Shown here: positions 1-6,521 of the stretch, piece after piece | Layout: the number at the start of each line of letters is the position of its first letter | How positions within the stretch are numbered: position 1 is the stretch's first letter | NCBI GenBank assembly: GCA_964573775.1 | Contig: CAZNKU010000062.1 | Location: 1-7,195, forward strand | Direction: 5' to 3' | Origin: CAZNKU01 sp964573775 | GTDB lineage: Bacteria; Bacillota; Clostridia; Monoglobales; Firm-18 | DNA: 7,195 nt | The notes under the pieces: model-generated | What the model was told of the DNA's origin: nothing | Databases searched by the model: none | Seen by the model: the letters and a program-made list of their open reading frames with translations, nothing else | Made by a program: the position numbers and the translations under genes

Positions 1-55
1 AATCGCCCCCTTTACCGTCTATTTTAACGACCAAGACCAAGTATAAATTTAAAAG

Positions 56-62
56 AAAGGAG
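56..62 (+). promoter_or_regulatory. Ribosome binding site deciding the TTG start of the Rep gene
   Basis: AAAGGAG ends 8 bases before the TTG at 71. There is no ATG at a comparable position, so this site fixes the non-ATG start. Confidence 0.75.
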
Positions 63-70
63 AATCTATT

Positions 71-781
71 TTGCCGTGGTATCAGAAGAAGACTAAAAGT
101 GGGAATGTTACAGAAATTGAAGTATATCATTCAATAAGACGTGCCGGGAAAAATTATCTTCCGAGAACAGCAAATATGAATACCACTCCCGAAGAAAAAC
201 AAGTGATAAATATTCAAAAAGCAAAAGAAAAGTTAACACGAACTTTGAACTGTAATTTTTCAAAACAAGATGCTTTTGTAAGACTGTCCTACCGTAGTAA
301 GGGGATTGAAAAAGAAATTGCAATAAAGAATTTCAGAAATTTTATACGAAAGCTTAAGAGATACATAAAAAAGAATAATCTTCCTGAGCTTAAATATGTG
401 GCAGTTACAGAAAACGGAAAAGGAAAAATTCATCATCATATTGTTATGAATTTTACTGATGCAAATGCAATAAGAGAATTATGGACTTTTGGCGGTGTAT
501 ATATGGTGGATATGTGGTCGGATGATTATACACAACTGGCGCTATACATAACCAAAGAAACTATACGCAACGAACACGGTAAGCGTTGGAGCCAGAGCCG
601 TAACCTTGAAAAGCCTGTTGTAGAGGTCAAAGAACTTAAAGGTGAAACAAGAAATGGTCCGAGAGTTCCGAAAGGATATACACTTATGGAAAGTAGGTGT
701 TATGTAACTTCGTTAGGACATAAGACCTGGTATATGAAAGCTGTAAAGAACGGAACAAACTATTTTGATTCGGGAGGATAA
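71..781 (+). CDS. HUH-type rolling-circle replication initiator (Rep), TTG start
   Basis: Predicted 236-residue HUH endonuclease, the class that nicks one DNA strand at an origin and becomes covalently attached through a tyrosine. Seen in the sequence: a motif-I-like beta strand at residues 67-74 (DAFVRLSY), a triple-His motif II at 121-127 (HHHIVMN), and a motif-III-like Y159-x-x-K162 (YITKE) that supplies the candidate catalytic tyrosine. The N-terminal 65 residues (YHS...R...TPEE...N...A...L...NCNFS) follow the pattern I recall for Firmicute phage/plasmid rolling-circle replication-associated proteins. The TTG start is chosen because AAAGGAG at 56-62 lies 8 bases upstream and the N-terminal family pattern begins there. 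There is no helicase domain, so host or other helicases would be needed. It heads the operon, with the next gene starting 4 bases after its stop. Role in replicating the element is inference; transposition or mobilization is the alternative. Confidence 0.82.
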   Translation: MPWYQKKTKSGNVTEIEVYHSIRRAGKNYLPRTANMNTTPEEKQVINIQKAKEKLTRTLNCNFSKQDAFVRLSYRSKGIEKEIAIKNFRNFIRKLKRYIKKNNLPELKYVAVTENGKGKIHHHIVMNFTDANAIRELWTFGGVYMVDMWSDDYTQLALYITKETIRNEHGKRWSQSRNLEKPVVEVKELKGETRNGPRVPKGYTLMESRCYVTSLGHKTWYMKAVKNGTNYFDSGG

Positions 782-785
782 GAAG

Positions 786-1088
786 ATGCCAAAATGTGAA
801 TTAACAGGAATAATGCAAATGGCCGTGCAGAAGTGTCTGCACCCTAAGTATGAAGGAAAATACATAGGGTATATGACCTGCAAGCAAGGCTTGAAAAAAG
901 AAGGAATTGCTTTTGTTTGTAAAGGTGCTTGCCCGAACTTTATACAGGGTTCGGGAATAGAAGATACATGGTGTAAATTATGGAAGGAGTATAAAGAGAA
1001 TGAAAGAATTAATAGAGAAATTGAGAAAATCCGCAGGAAAGGACAAGGTAAAGCAGTGTATAGTGGCATTGATAGAGCAGATGCTTGA
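786..1088 (+). CDS. Small Cys-rich hypothetical protein
   Basis: 100-residue protein of unrecognised family. Cysteines at 4, 17, 32, 45, 49 and 63 sit in the first two thirds and include a CKGAC pair (45/49), suggesting a small metal-binding fold. The tail from about residue 65 is charged and Lys/Arg/Glu-rich. The ATG at 786 is preferred over an in-frame TTG at 765 because GGGAGG at 772-777 is 8 bases upstream of 786, while 765 would overlap the Rep stop codon. The last 89 bases (residues 72-100) overlap the next gene in another frame, so this charged tail may be lightly constrained. Zinc binding is inference from cysteine spacing only; function unknown. Confidence 0.72.
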   Translation: MPKCELTGIMQMAVQKCLHPKYEGKYIGYMTCKQGLKKEGIAFVCKGACPNFIQGSGIEDTWCKLWKEYKENERINREIEKIRRKGQGKAVYSGIDRADA

Positions 1089-1323
1089 GGTTGCACCTGA
1101 ATGTGAAGTTGCTGTAATCGATAATCCGGATGGAGTGCAGAAGGTATACGACAAGCTTCGAAGTATGCGTAGTGGCTCTGACAGTGAAATACCTGCAGTT
1201 ATAGTTGATGTTTATAAAATGCCTGTGGAATTTGAACTTGAAATGAGAGTTGTACGCAAGTCAGAAGCTGCTCATCAGAACGGCACACAAAAGATAATTG
1301 ATTTGTTAGACTTTATGTCGTGA
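1000..1323 (+). CDS. Small hypothetical protein upstream of the PcfJ-like gene
   Basis: 107-residue protein I do not recognise. It looks like a soluble alpha/beta protein: an amphipathic N-terminal helix (MKELIEKLRKS), a hydrophobic helix around residues 18-30, strands such as EVAVID and PAVIVDVYKMP, and a C-terminal helix ending in LLDFMS. The start at 1000 has AAGGAG at 984-989 with a 10-base spacer; the next in-frame ATG at 1081 has no ribosome site. It therefore overlaps the preceding gene by 89 bases out of frame. Its stop lies 10 bases before the PcfJ-like start, so co-translation is likely. In enterococcal plasmid pCF10 the gene neighbouring pcfJ is pcfK, but I see no convincing PcfK similarity here. 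Confidence 0.72.
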   Translation: MKELIEKLRKSAGKDKVKQCIVALIEQMLEVAPECEVAVIDNPDGVQKVYDKLRSMRSGSDSEIPAVIVDVYKMPVEFELEMRVVRKSEAAHQNGTQKIIDLLDFMS

Positions 1324-1328
1324 GGTGG
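1322..1328 (+). promoter_or_regulatory. Ribosome binding site choosing GTG 1334 over GTG 1325
   Basis: GAGGTGG overlaps the stop codon of the preceding gene and precedes GTG 1334 by 5 bases. The alternative GTG at 1325 would be part of this site and has no other good ribosome site. Confidence 0.55.
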
Positions 1329-1333
1329 TTGCC

Positions 1334-3190
1334 GTGCTTATAAAAAAACAATTATTAACAATCAAGCCCAAAGCACCTGTTGCGAAGAATCGAAAAGCAG
1401 GGAAGAAATATTACTGTTATGCCGTAGTTGAAAATGACATACTTGCGGTTTTTATATACAAGTATGAAACAAATGCGCTTATATACCGTTTTTACTGTGA
1501 CGGTAAGAATTACATAGTATATGACGGTGAAGAATGGAGTTTAAAATCGATATACGATTATGTTGGTTGGAATGGAGATTATTATACACGATATTATAAA
1601 AATTCCTCAAGCATTATTAAAAGCTACCTGAAGGAATACAATGACGGTATAGATGCTGTAAGGTCGTGGATATGCGATTATAACTACGAAAAACGAACTA
1701 CTGCAAAAGCAAATAAGCAAAAAAGGATAGATGATAAGATAAATTCATTTCCCGATATGAAAGAACAGCTGAAGCCATACTGTGATGAAAAGATATTTCC
1801 GTCATATTTGTTTATGACTAAGAAGAACAAGAAAGGTAAGCGTAGTATTGTATGCAGTAGCTGTGGGGGAAAATATCAGGTCAGCGGGGTAAAACACCGT
1901 GAAACTGGAGTATGTAAGAAATGTGGAAGAGAGGGCATATATTACCTTCGTACATACAACGGACCAACAGACAAGTGCAAGCTACTTGTATGCAATAAAA
2001 CCACAGACGGAAAATATACGGCTTTTCAATGGCTGAAGATAGAAAGAGGATACGACAAAGAACTTAAAACGAAATATTATTTTGACGATTATTTTTATGC
2101 CTTTCAAAAACCAGACGGCGGTACGGATTTTTATAAATATAATTACTCTTTTGCGCATTGGGGAAAAAGTGATTACTGGAATTCGTATCATAAGGTTTAT
2201 GTATATACAGAAAATCTGAATGAGGTTTTAAAATTTGAGAATATTTCTCCGGAGGTGTGGGGAAATATTAAAAGACCTGTCTATTTTTTTGATATTTTGC
2301 AGAATTTACGAGAATATCCTGCAACGGAATATTTGCTTAAATCACATTTATATTCATTGGCATCAAACGAGTACGTTTGCAATCAGGAACAGCGGGGAAG
2401 TCTTGCGAAGTTTTTGGGAGTTAACGGCCAATATATTCCGATAATGCAAAAGCTTGATGTGAACAGAGCCGAACTTGATTTTTTAAAGAGCAGCAAAGTG
2501 TTTTTGAATGAGGAATACGTGGTAAAGCTTCAAAGTATTTTGAACAGTATGAGATATAAAGATTTTTTGTATGAAATACGTAGATTGAACTTTAGTGAGA
2601 AGAAGGCTATAACGTATTTTTACAAGCAGATGCAAAAAACAAAGAAGAGTGCCGAAAGGTGTTTGGTATGGTACAAGGATTATAAGGCTATGAGTGAGCA
2701 GATGAAGGTTGAACTTTCTAACAAGGGTTTGAAGTATCCGCCAAATATTAAAGTGGCACACGATTCTATTCTTGAAAAGGTGCAGATTAAGGAAAGCAGA
2801 CGTGATTTACATCAATTCAAGGTTGCCTGTGCAGAACTGTATAAAACCTTTATACAGTGGCACGACGACAAATACGTTGTGGTAAGACCTCAGAGCAGAG
2901 CCGACTTCTTCCGGGAAGGACAGATTCTTTCCCATTGTGTGGGTAGTTCTAAGCATTATTATGAAAATCATAAAAAGGGTACAGCTGTTATACTCTTCAT
3001 CCGTTCGGTAGTTAAACAAGACAAGCCTTTATATACTCTTGAACTTGATTGTAAGGATTTTAGAATAAAACAGCTGTACGGCAAAAGGGATGTTAAAGCA
3101 CCGGCAGAGGTATTTGCCTTTGTGGAAAAGTACGTCAAGGAAATTAAGAAAATAATTAAAGATAAACAAAAAAAGGAGAATGCAGCATGA
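1334..3190 (+). CDS. PcfJ-domain protein with zinc ribbon, GTG start
   Basis: 618-residue protein. The C-terminal portion (about 490-605) carries the hallmarks I associate with the PcfJ-like family: EGQILSHCVG (H534-C535-V536-G537), then a TAVILFIRS strand, a PLYTLELD strand, a K-Q-x-x-G-K-R turn and a final FVEKYVKE helix. An internal zinc ribbon has CSSC (C174, C177) paired with CKKC (C194, C197). The middle, about 200-480, is aromatic- and lysine-rich without a motif I recognise. PcfJ is named after a pCF10 conjugative plasmid protein, but homologues are common in Clostridia phages and their biochemical role is not established. GTG at 1334 is preferred to GTG at 1325 because GAGGTGG at 1322-1328 leaves a 5-base spacer for 1334, whereas 1325 lies inside that site. 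The stop overlaps the next start as ATGA. Confidence 0.83.
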   Translation: MLIKKQLLTIKPKAPVAKNRKAGKKYYCYAVVENDILAVFIYKYETNALIYRFYCDGKNYIVYDGEEWSLKSIYDYVGWNGDYYTRYYKNSSSIIKSYLKEYNDGIDAVRSWICDYNYEKRTTAKANKQKRIDDKINSFPDMKEQLKPYCDEKIFPSYLFMTKKNKKGKRSIVCSSCGGKYQVSGVKHRETGVCKKCGREGIYYLRTYNGPTDKCKLLVCNKTTDGKYTAFQWLKIERGYDKELKTKYYFDDYFYAFQKPDGGTDFYKYNYSFAHWGKSDYWNSYHKVYVYTENLNEVLKFENISPEVWGNIKRPVYFFDILQNLREYPATEYLLKSHLYSLASNEYVCNQEQRGSLAKFLGVNGQYIPIMQKLDVNRAELDFLKSSKVFLNEEYVVKLQSILNSMRYKDFLYEIRRLNFSEKKAITYFYKQMQKTKKSAERCLVWYKDYKAMSEQMKVELSNKGLKYPPNIKVAHDSILEKVQIKESRRDLHQFKVACAELYKTFIQWHDDKYVVVRPQSRADFFREGQILSHCVGSSKHYYENHKKGTAVILFIRSVVKQDKPLYTLELDCKDFRIKQLYGKRDVKAPAEVFAFVEKYVKEIKKIIKDKQKKENAA

Positions 3191-4164
3191 GTGAAAAAGT
3201 ATATGAAACACAGGAAGTTATACAAAGACCATTGGAAACGGTTAAACAGGAAATATTGAGCCTTACAAGACAGGCACAGGTTAATGCAGTACATTATGCT
3301 TGTGAAATTGGAAAGAGATTATGTGAAGCAAAGGAACAGGTTGGCCACGGCGCATGGGGCGAATGGCTGAAAACTGAAGTTGACTACAGTCAGTCTACAG
3401 CGGAGAACTTTATGAAGATATACCGTGAATACGGAAGTAATCAGATGTCATTATTCAGCGACCTTTCAAATTCCCAAACGATTGGGAAGCTTGATGTAAG
3501 TAAACTGTTGCTTTTGACTGCGGTACCTGCGGAGGATAGGGAAGAGGTTGCAGAGGAGCTTGATGCAGAGAATATTTCTGTACGTGAGCTTAAGGAAAAG
3601 CTTAAGGAAAGAGATTCGGAGCTTGAAACAGAAAAGAGCCGTGCAGAGGAAACTGAAGAAGAACTTAAAAAACTCGAAAAAGAAATTGACGATAAGGATA
3701 AAAAAATATTACTGCTAGAGGACAACATAAAAGGTCTTGAAACCGAAATAGCAGCACTTTCAGAAGATGGTGAGCCTACGGAACTTACGGATGTTCAAAA
3801 GGCTGAGCTTGAAAAACAGAAAAAGGAATATGAGGACAAGCTTGAAAAATTACAGGACAGTAAAAACAAGAGCATTGAAAAGCTAAAGGCATCGGAGAAA
3901 AAACTTAAAACAGAGCTTGCAAAAGCCAATGCCGAAAAGGATGCTGCACAACGAAAGGTTGAAGAACTACAAAAGGCAGATAAAAAAGCGGAGCTTTCTG
4001 CAAACAGTGATTTGGTCCTTATGAATGAATATCTTAAACGACTTCAGAGGGAAGCTGATACAGTTATAATAGCACTTGAAGGATTTAAGGGCAAAGAAAT
4101 GTATGAAAAGCTGAAGAGTGGAGTAACAACAATACTTCAAGGGCTTATTGAAAAGGTGAACTGA
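3187..4164 (+). CDS. DUF3102 family protein with long coiled coil
   Basis: 325-residue protein. Residues about 20-85 match the DUF3102 pattern: a helix with ACEIGKRLCEAKEQVGHGAWGEW (from about 38), then TAENFMKIYREYG, which reads like a helix-turn-helix-sized helical domain. Residues about 134-270 are almost entirely Glu/Lys/Leu heptad-like sequence, a probable coiled coil, broken near residue 195 by GEPTELTD. A separate C-terminal segment (about 275-325) has LMNEYLKRLQ and ends TTILQGLIEKV. DUF3102 proteins occur often in Firmicute prophages; the domain has no proven function that I know of. The architecture suggests an oligomeric, perhaps DNA-bound, scaffold, which is inference. The ATG overlaps the PcfJ-like stop in ATGA, and GGAG at 3175-3178 gives an 8-base spacer, so the two are probably translationally coupled. 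Confidence 0.82.
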   Translation: MSEKVYETQEVIQRPLETVKQEILSLTRQAQVNAVHYACEIGKRLCEAKEQVGHGAWGEWLKTEVDYSQSTAENFMKIYREYGSNQMSLFSDLSNSQTIGKLDVSKLLLLTAVPAEDREEVAEELDAENISVRELKEKLKERDSELETEKSRAEETEEELKKLEKEIDDKDKKILLLEDNIKGLETEIAALSEDGEPTELTDVQKAELEKQKKEYEDKLEKLQDSKNKSIEKLKASEKKLKTELAKANAEKDAAQRKVEELQKADKKAELSANSDLVLMNEYLKRLQREADTVIIALEGFKGKEMYEKLKSGVTTILQGLIEKVN

Positions 4165-4165
4165 T

Positions 4166-4405
4166 ATGGAAACTAAAAAGAAATGCCCGGTATGCGGGAA
4201 TTTATTTGAAGGTCGTTCAACAAAAATATATTGTTGTTCAGAGTGCAAATGTAAGGCACAGACACAAAAGAAGTTACAGGAATGTAAAAAGCCTAAGACA
4301 GTGCAACGTAAAAAGAAGCACAGTTCGTTAAGCCTTGAACAAATAAATAAGAGAGCCAGGGCGGAAGGACTTACATACGGTCAGTATGTAGCTAAATACA
4401 GTTAA
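4166..4405 (+). CDS. Small zinc-finger phage-type protein
   Basis: 79-residue basic protein. The N-terminus has a zinc-finger pattern, C7-P-V-C10-G...Y22-C23-C-S-E-C27, the classic 'CxxCG-x-F...YCxxxC' arrangement for one zinc ion; additional cysteines are at 24, 29 and 40. A Lys/Arg-rich linker (about 35-53) leads to a C-terminal helix-turn element, LSLEQINKRARAEGLTYGQYVAKYS. That 'EGLTYGQYVA' ending is one I recognise from many short Firmicute phage proteins of unknown function. AAAAGGTGA at 4151-4159 is 6 bases upstream and the start lies 2 bases after the preceding stop. The basic charge and finger make nucleic acid binding plausible, but this is inference. Confidence 0.78.
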   Translation: METKKKCPVCGNLFEGRSTKIYCCSECKCKAQTQKKLQECKKPKTVQRKKKHSSLSLEQINKRARAEGLTYGQYVAKYS

Positions 4406-4417
4406 GGAGGAAAATAA

Positions 4418-4717
4418 GTGGAAGTATTGATTTTTAAAGAGGATAAAAACCTTATAAGAAACATAAGTGTGAGCGGGGTAAAGGACATACTCGGAAGTGA
4501 TAAGTACACCCAACGTGTAATTATACCAAAAGCGGGGTATCGGATATGTATTTGGTACAACGAAAAGGCAAAAGGTAAGGAACGTAAGATAAAGCTTTAT
4601 GACGGTGAGCAAATCACCGTCAAAGGTACATTCATTGTGGTACATGAAGAATACGGAGCATATAAAAACATCAGCCTTGATGATATGGGTGCTGCTATGC
4701 TTGCTGTGGAGGGATAG
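4418..4717 (+). CDS. DUF3846-like small protein, GTG start
   Basis: 99-residue protein. The layout resembles the DUF3846 family of phage and plasmid proteins: an N-terminal beta strand (MEVLIFKED), a short helix with VKDIL, a strand pair (RVIIPKAGYRICIWYNEKA), then the family-like 'GTFIVV' strand at residues 70-75 followed by ISLDDM. The match is by pattern only and the middle is divergent. Function of the family is unknown. The GTG at 4418 has AAGGAGG at 4404-4410 with a 7-base spacer and no competing ATG. A strong perfect hairpin lies inside the coding sequence (4600-4622), listed separately. Confidence 0.7.
   Translation: MEVLIFKEDKNLIRNISVSGVKDILGSDKYTQRVIIPKAGYRICIWYNEKAKGKERKIKLYDGEQITVKGTFIVVHEEYGAYKNISLDDMGAAMLAVEG
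4600..4622 (+). other. Perfect 9-bp intragenic hairpin
   Basis: TGACGGTGA (4600-4608), loop GCAAA, TCACCGTCA (4614-4622). All nine base pairs are Watson-Crick. No T-run follows, so it is not a terminator. It lies inside the DUF3846-like gene, over the segment coding for a turn between two strands. It may be an mRNA stability or translation element, a protein-binding dyad, or coincidence. Confidence 0.4.
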
Positions 4718-4718
4718 A

Positions 4719-4940
4719 ATGACCGCTAAAGAAAAAGAAACCATTATAGCATATGCGAAGTTGTGTGGTTTTAAGTATATTGCCAAAGATGCAAGTGGAG
4801 CAGTACATGCATACAGAACAAAACCGACAAGGAGAGTGGAATGTCCCGAATGGGATGATGATAATATTTATTCTACATTGTATCACAATGTATCCTTCCT
4901 ATCCTGGGAAGATGAAGAGCCGTATTATATAGGGGAGTGA
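4719..4940 (+). CDS. Small conserved phage-type protein, WEDEEPY motif
   Basis: 73-residue acidic protein. I recognise the overall pattern (MTAKEKETIIAYAKLCGFKYIAKD...YRTKP...W...FLSWEDEEPYYI) as a short conserved protein common in Firmicute phages, with no known function. The start at 4719 is chosen because GGAGGG at 4708-4713 is 5 bases upstream and the N-terminal family pattern begins there. A longer in-frame reading from 4599 would run 40 residues into the preceding gene with no supporting ribosome site. The start is one base after the preceding stop and the stop is 4 bases before the next gene, fitting tight operon packing. Confidence 0.75.
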   Translation: MTAKEKETIIAYAKLCGFKYIAKDASGAVHAYRTKPTRRVECPEWDDDNIYSTLYHNVSFLSWEDEEPYYIGE

Positions 4941-4944
4941 TAAT

Positions 4945-5355
4945 ATGCCTATAAAGAATTATACAACAAAAATAGATGTACATAAGACTTTAGGTGAAAT
5001 ACACGGATGCTTGGCGGCACACGGTGCAAGGAAGGTAATGTTTGACTATGACGATAGTGGGGATATATCAGCAATATGTTTTTCAATAGTTACGCCTTTA
5101 GGAGAGCAGGGGGTTAAACTTCCTGCAAATGTAGATGCTGCATGGGCGACATTACAGAAACAAAAAGTTAAATGTGACCGTGAACAGGCAGCACGTGTCG
5201 CATGGCGAATTGTTAAAGATTGGGTAGATGCACAAATGGCAATACTCGAAACTGAAATGGTAACTGTTGATGAAATCTTTTTACCGTACATGATGAATAA
5301 CAACGGTGAGACGGTATATCAGCTGTATCAATCGAAACAGTTAAGGTTGGTGTAG
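4945..5355 (+). CDS. Conserved phage-type hypothetical protein
   Basis: 136-residue protein. The pattern is one I recognise from many Firmicute phages: N-terminal MPIKNYTTKIDVHKTLGEI, an 'HGARKVMFDYDDSGDI' strand pair, a LPANVDA segment, then the diagnostic QAARVAWRIVKDWVDAQMAILE helix (about residues 86-108) and FLPYMM near 122. The family is usually annotated only as hypothetical. It appears to be a soluble alpha/beta protein without metal-binding or catalytic motifs. AGGGGAG at 4931-4937 gives a 7-base spacer to the ATG. It sits between other small phage-type genes, which supports a phage or prophage origin for the whole run. Confidence 0.8.
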   Translation: MPIKNYTTKIDVHKTLGEIHGCLAAHGARKVMFDYDDSGDISAICFSIVTPLGEQGVKLPANVDAAWATLQKQKVKCDREQAARVAWRIVKDWVDAQMAILETEMVTVDEIFLPYMMNNNGETVYQLYQSKQLRLV

Positions 5356-5359
5356 GAAT

Positions 5360-5767
5360 ATGACAGAAAAGGAAATGTTGGAACTTGAAAAATATTGGTG
5401 TGAGAACTGCTGTAACTTTGATAAAGGACATATACAGATGGATGGAAGTGCTAAATGTAAACTTACGGGCACAATGGTATATTGTGAAGAATCTGGAAAA
5501 GAGTGTAAATGCTTCAATGTACCTGCAGAAAATGTAATTGTACCGCCTTGTAAGGTTGGGGATACGGTGTACATAGTTGATGAGACATCAAACGAAGAAA
5601 CCGGAATTGATGAAGTGAAGGTTACTGAAATTTGTTATAATGGTGTTTTTGTTTACTTTGATATTGACAAAGACACCTATAAATATTCAGTGGGACAAAT
5701 AGGCAAAACAGTATTCCTCACCAAAGAAGAAGCAGAAAAAGCATTGAAAGGGTGTGGTAAGGAATGA
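5360..5767 (+). CDS. Cys-rich phage-type protein with C-terminal beta domain
   Basis: 135-residue protein in two parts. Residues 1-53 hold seven cysteines (14, 17, 18, 33, 42, 49, 51), including C-x2-C-C, CKLTG and C-x-C-F, consistent with a zinc-binding knuckle. Residues about 62-130 look like a small beta domain: CKVGDTVYIVDE, VKVTEICYNG, YFDIDKDTYKYSVGQIGKTVFLTKEEAEKAL. The 'VGDTVY...GKTVFLTKEEAEKAL' part is a recurring phage/prophage module that I recognise without a known function. The ATG is 4 bases after the preceding stop, but the ribosome site is weak (TAGGA only 2 bases away), so translation may depend on coupling to the upstream gene. The stop overlaps the next start as ATGA. Confidence 0.75.
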   Translation: MTEKEMLELEKYWCENCCNFDKGHIQMDGSAKCKLTGTMVYCEESGKECKCFNVPAENVIVPPCKVGDTVYIVDETSNEETGIDEVKVTEICYNGVFVYFDIDKDTYKYSVGQIGKTVFLTKEEAEKALKGCGKE

Positions 5768-6330
5768 TAAGTAGAAATTTAACAAATAGTGTTATTATTC
5801 ATATTGAGGACGATGATGCTGAGTTCTTTGATTATCTTGAGAAGAAGGTAAGAACTCTGGGAGACAGTAGCAATGTTTATATGCACTGTATATGGTCATT
5901 CATTCACAATCACCGCTTTGAGGTGAAAGTTCTATCAGGTGACCGTACTGATTATCGTGGTGAGGCTACACAGGAGTTTTTTACACTTCACAAGACACGT
6001 TATGAAACTTATGATTCTCTTTGTTGGTTGTTTTTTCACGAGCTTGGTCATCTAATTCTTATGAATACTGCGTTTGAAGGAGTTTTTAAGGGAGCTAAGG
6101 CTACATATTACAAAGATAAGGGGTTCGAGGGCAAAGATGGTATCTATTGGGTAACTGATGACTACTACGATTACTATCAGAAACATCACGATGATGACCC
6201 GGAAGAAAAAATCGTAAGTATGTTTGCTACTTTTGTTATGGGTGAGAATTATGACCGTTCTTGGTGGTATAAGAATATTGATTTAATAGAGTGCGGTGCA
6301 AAAATGGACGGAGGTAAGGAAAATGTATAA
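5764..6330 (+). CDS. HExxH metallopeptidase, ImmA/IrrE (DUF955)-like
   Basis: 188-residue predicted zinc metallopeptidase. The zinc-binding motif is H92-E-L-G-H96, preceded by hydrophobic WLFF and followed by LILMN. About 50 residues later DPEEKIVSMFATFVM supplies candidate third ligands E147 or E148, next to a 'FA' resembling the E...FA segment of ImmA/IrrE peptidases. These proteins cleave or regulate DNA-binding repressors, as ImmA does ImmR in ICEBs1 and IrrE does DdrO in Deinococcus. No helix-turn-helix domain is present and no repressor gene is adjacent, so the substrate is unknown. The N-terminal 80 residues are not typical of the family, and a more distant metalloprotease family is possible. 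The start is an ATGA overlap with the preceding gene, with AAAGGG 11 bases upstream; coupling is likely. Its end overlaps the next gene by 8 bases. Confidence 0.7.
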   Translation: MISRNLTNSVIIHIEDDDAEFFDYLEKKVRTLGDSSNVYMHCIWSFIHNHRFEVKVLSGDRTDYRGEATQEFFTLHKTRYETYDSLCWLFFHELGHLILMNTAFEGVFKGAKATYYKDKGFEGKDGIYWVTDDYYDYYQKHHDDDPEEKIVSMFATFVMGENYDRSWWYKNIDLIECGAKMDGGKENV

Positions 6331-6514
6331 ATTTACTATTGAATACTATTTTAAAAGATACCATACAGGAGCATTAAATTATAATTGTACAAGAACAGGT
6401 GTTGTTCTTGCAAATAACCGAAATGAAGCAGTTAAAAAGCTATGTGAGGTAGACAATAATTATATTGCAAGTGCACAAATAACATTTGAAGAAGTGAAAG
6501 AAGGGGCGGAGTGA
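6323..6514 (+). CDS. Small hypothetical protein
   Basis: 63-residue protein, unrecognised. It reads as a beta-alpha-beta unit: MYKFTIEYYFKRYH, TGVVLANNRNEAVKKLCEV, then ASAQITFEEVKE. The strand-'ANNRNEAVKKL'-helix pattern recurs in many tiny phage proteins. The ATG at 6323 is preferred to the in-frame ATG at 6296, as GGAGG at 6310-6314 is 8 bases before it and 6296 has no ribosome site. It overlaps the metallopeptidase stop by 8 bases. Confidence 0.62.
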   Translation: MYKFTIEYYFKRYHTGALNYNCTRTGVVLANNRNEAVKKLCEVDNNYIASAQITFEEVKEGAE

Positions 6515-6521
6515 TGTTTAA

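Noticed and set aside
29..41. GACCAAGACCAAG, repeated exactly at 6936-6948
   Set aside because: A 13-base match between two places in 7.2 kb is near chance expectation, one copy is in coding sequence, and flanks do not match, so it is not a credible attachment-site pair.
42..47. TATAAA in the leader before the Rep gene as a -10 element
   Set aside because: No -35-like hexamer is at the right distance and it is only 29 bases from the start codon in an AT-rich leader; the real promoter may be upstream of the window.
713..1096. 127-residue reverse-strand open frame
   Set aside because: Antisense to the Cys-rich gene and the end of the Rep gene, without a ribosome site or recognisable domain.
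1334..3190. Reading the PcfJ-like gene as proof of a conjugative plasmid
   Set aside because: PcfJ-like proteins are also frequent in Clostridia phages, and no relaxase of the conjugative type, coupling protein or type IV secretion gene is present.
3467..3493. Hairpin TTCCCAA-ACGA-TTGGGAA with an imperfect extension, inside the DUF3102 gene
   Set aside because: A 7-bp stem with a short loop is expected a few times by chance in this length, and no T-run or regulatory context supports it.
3441..3728. Serine-rich 95-residue reverse-strand frame
   Set aside because: It is the antisense shadow of Glu/Lys/Leu codons in the coiled coil; the low-complexity serine run is a product of that.
4599..4718. 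Upstream extension of the 73-residue gene to an ATG at 4599
   Set aside because: It would overlap most of the end of the DUF3846-like gene, lacks a ribosome site, and its extra residues do not fit the protein's recognised N-terminus.
4328..4786. 152-residue reverse-strand open frame with hydrophobic stretches
   Set aside because: It lies antisense to three well-supported + strand genes with good ribosome sites; it has no plausible start context and no recognised family.
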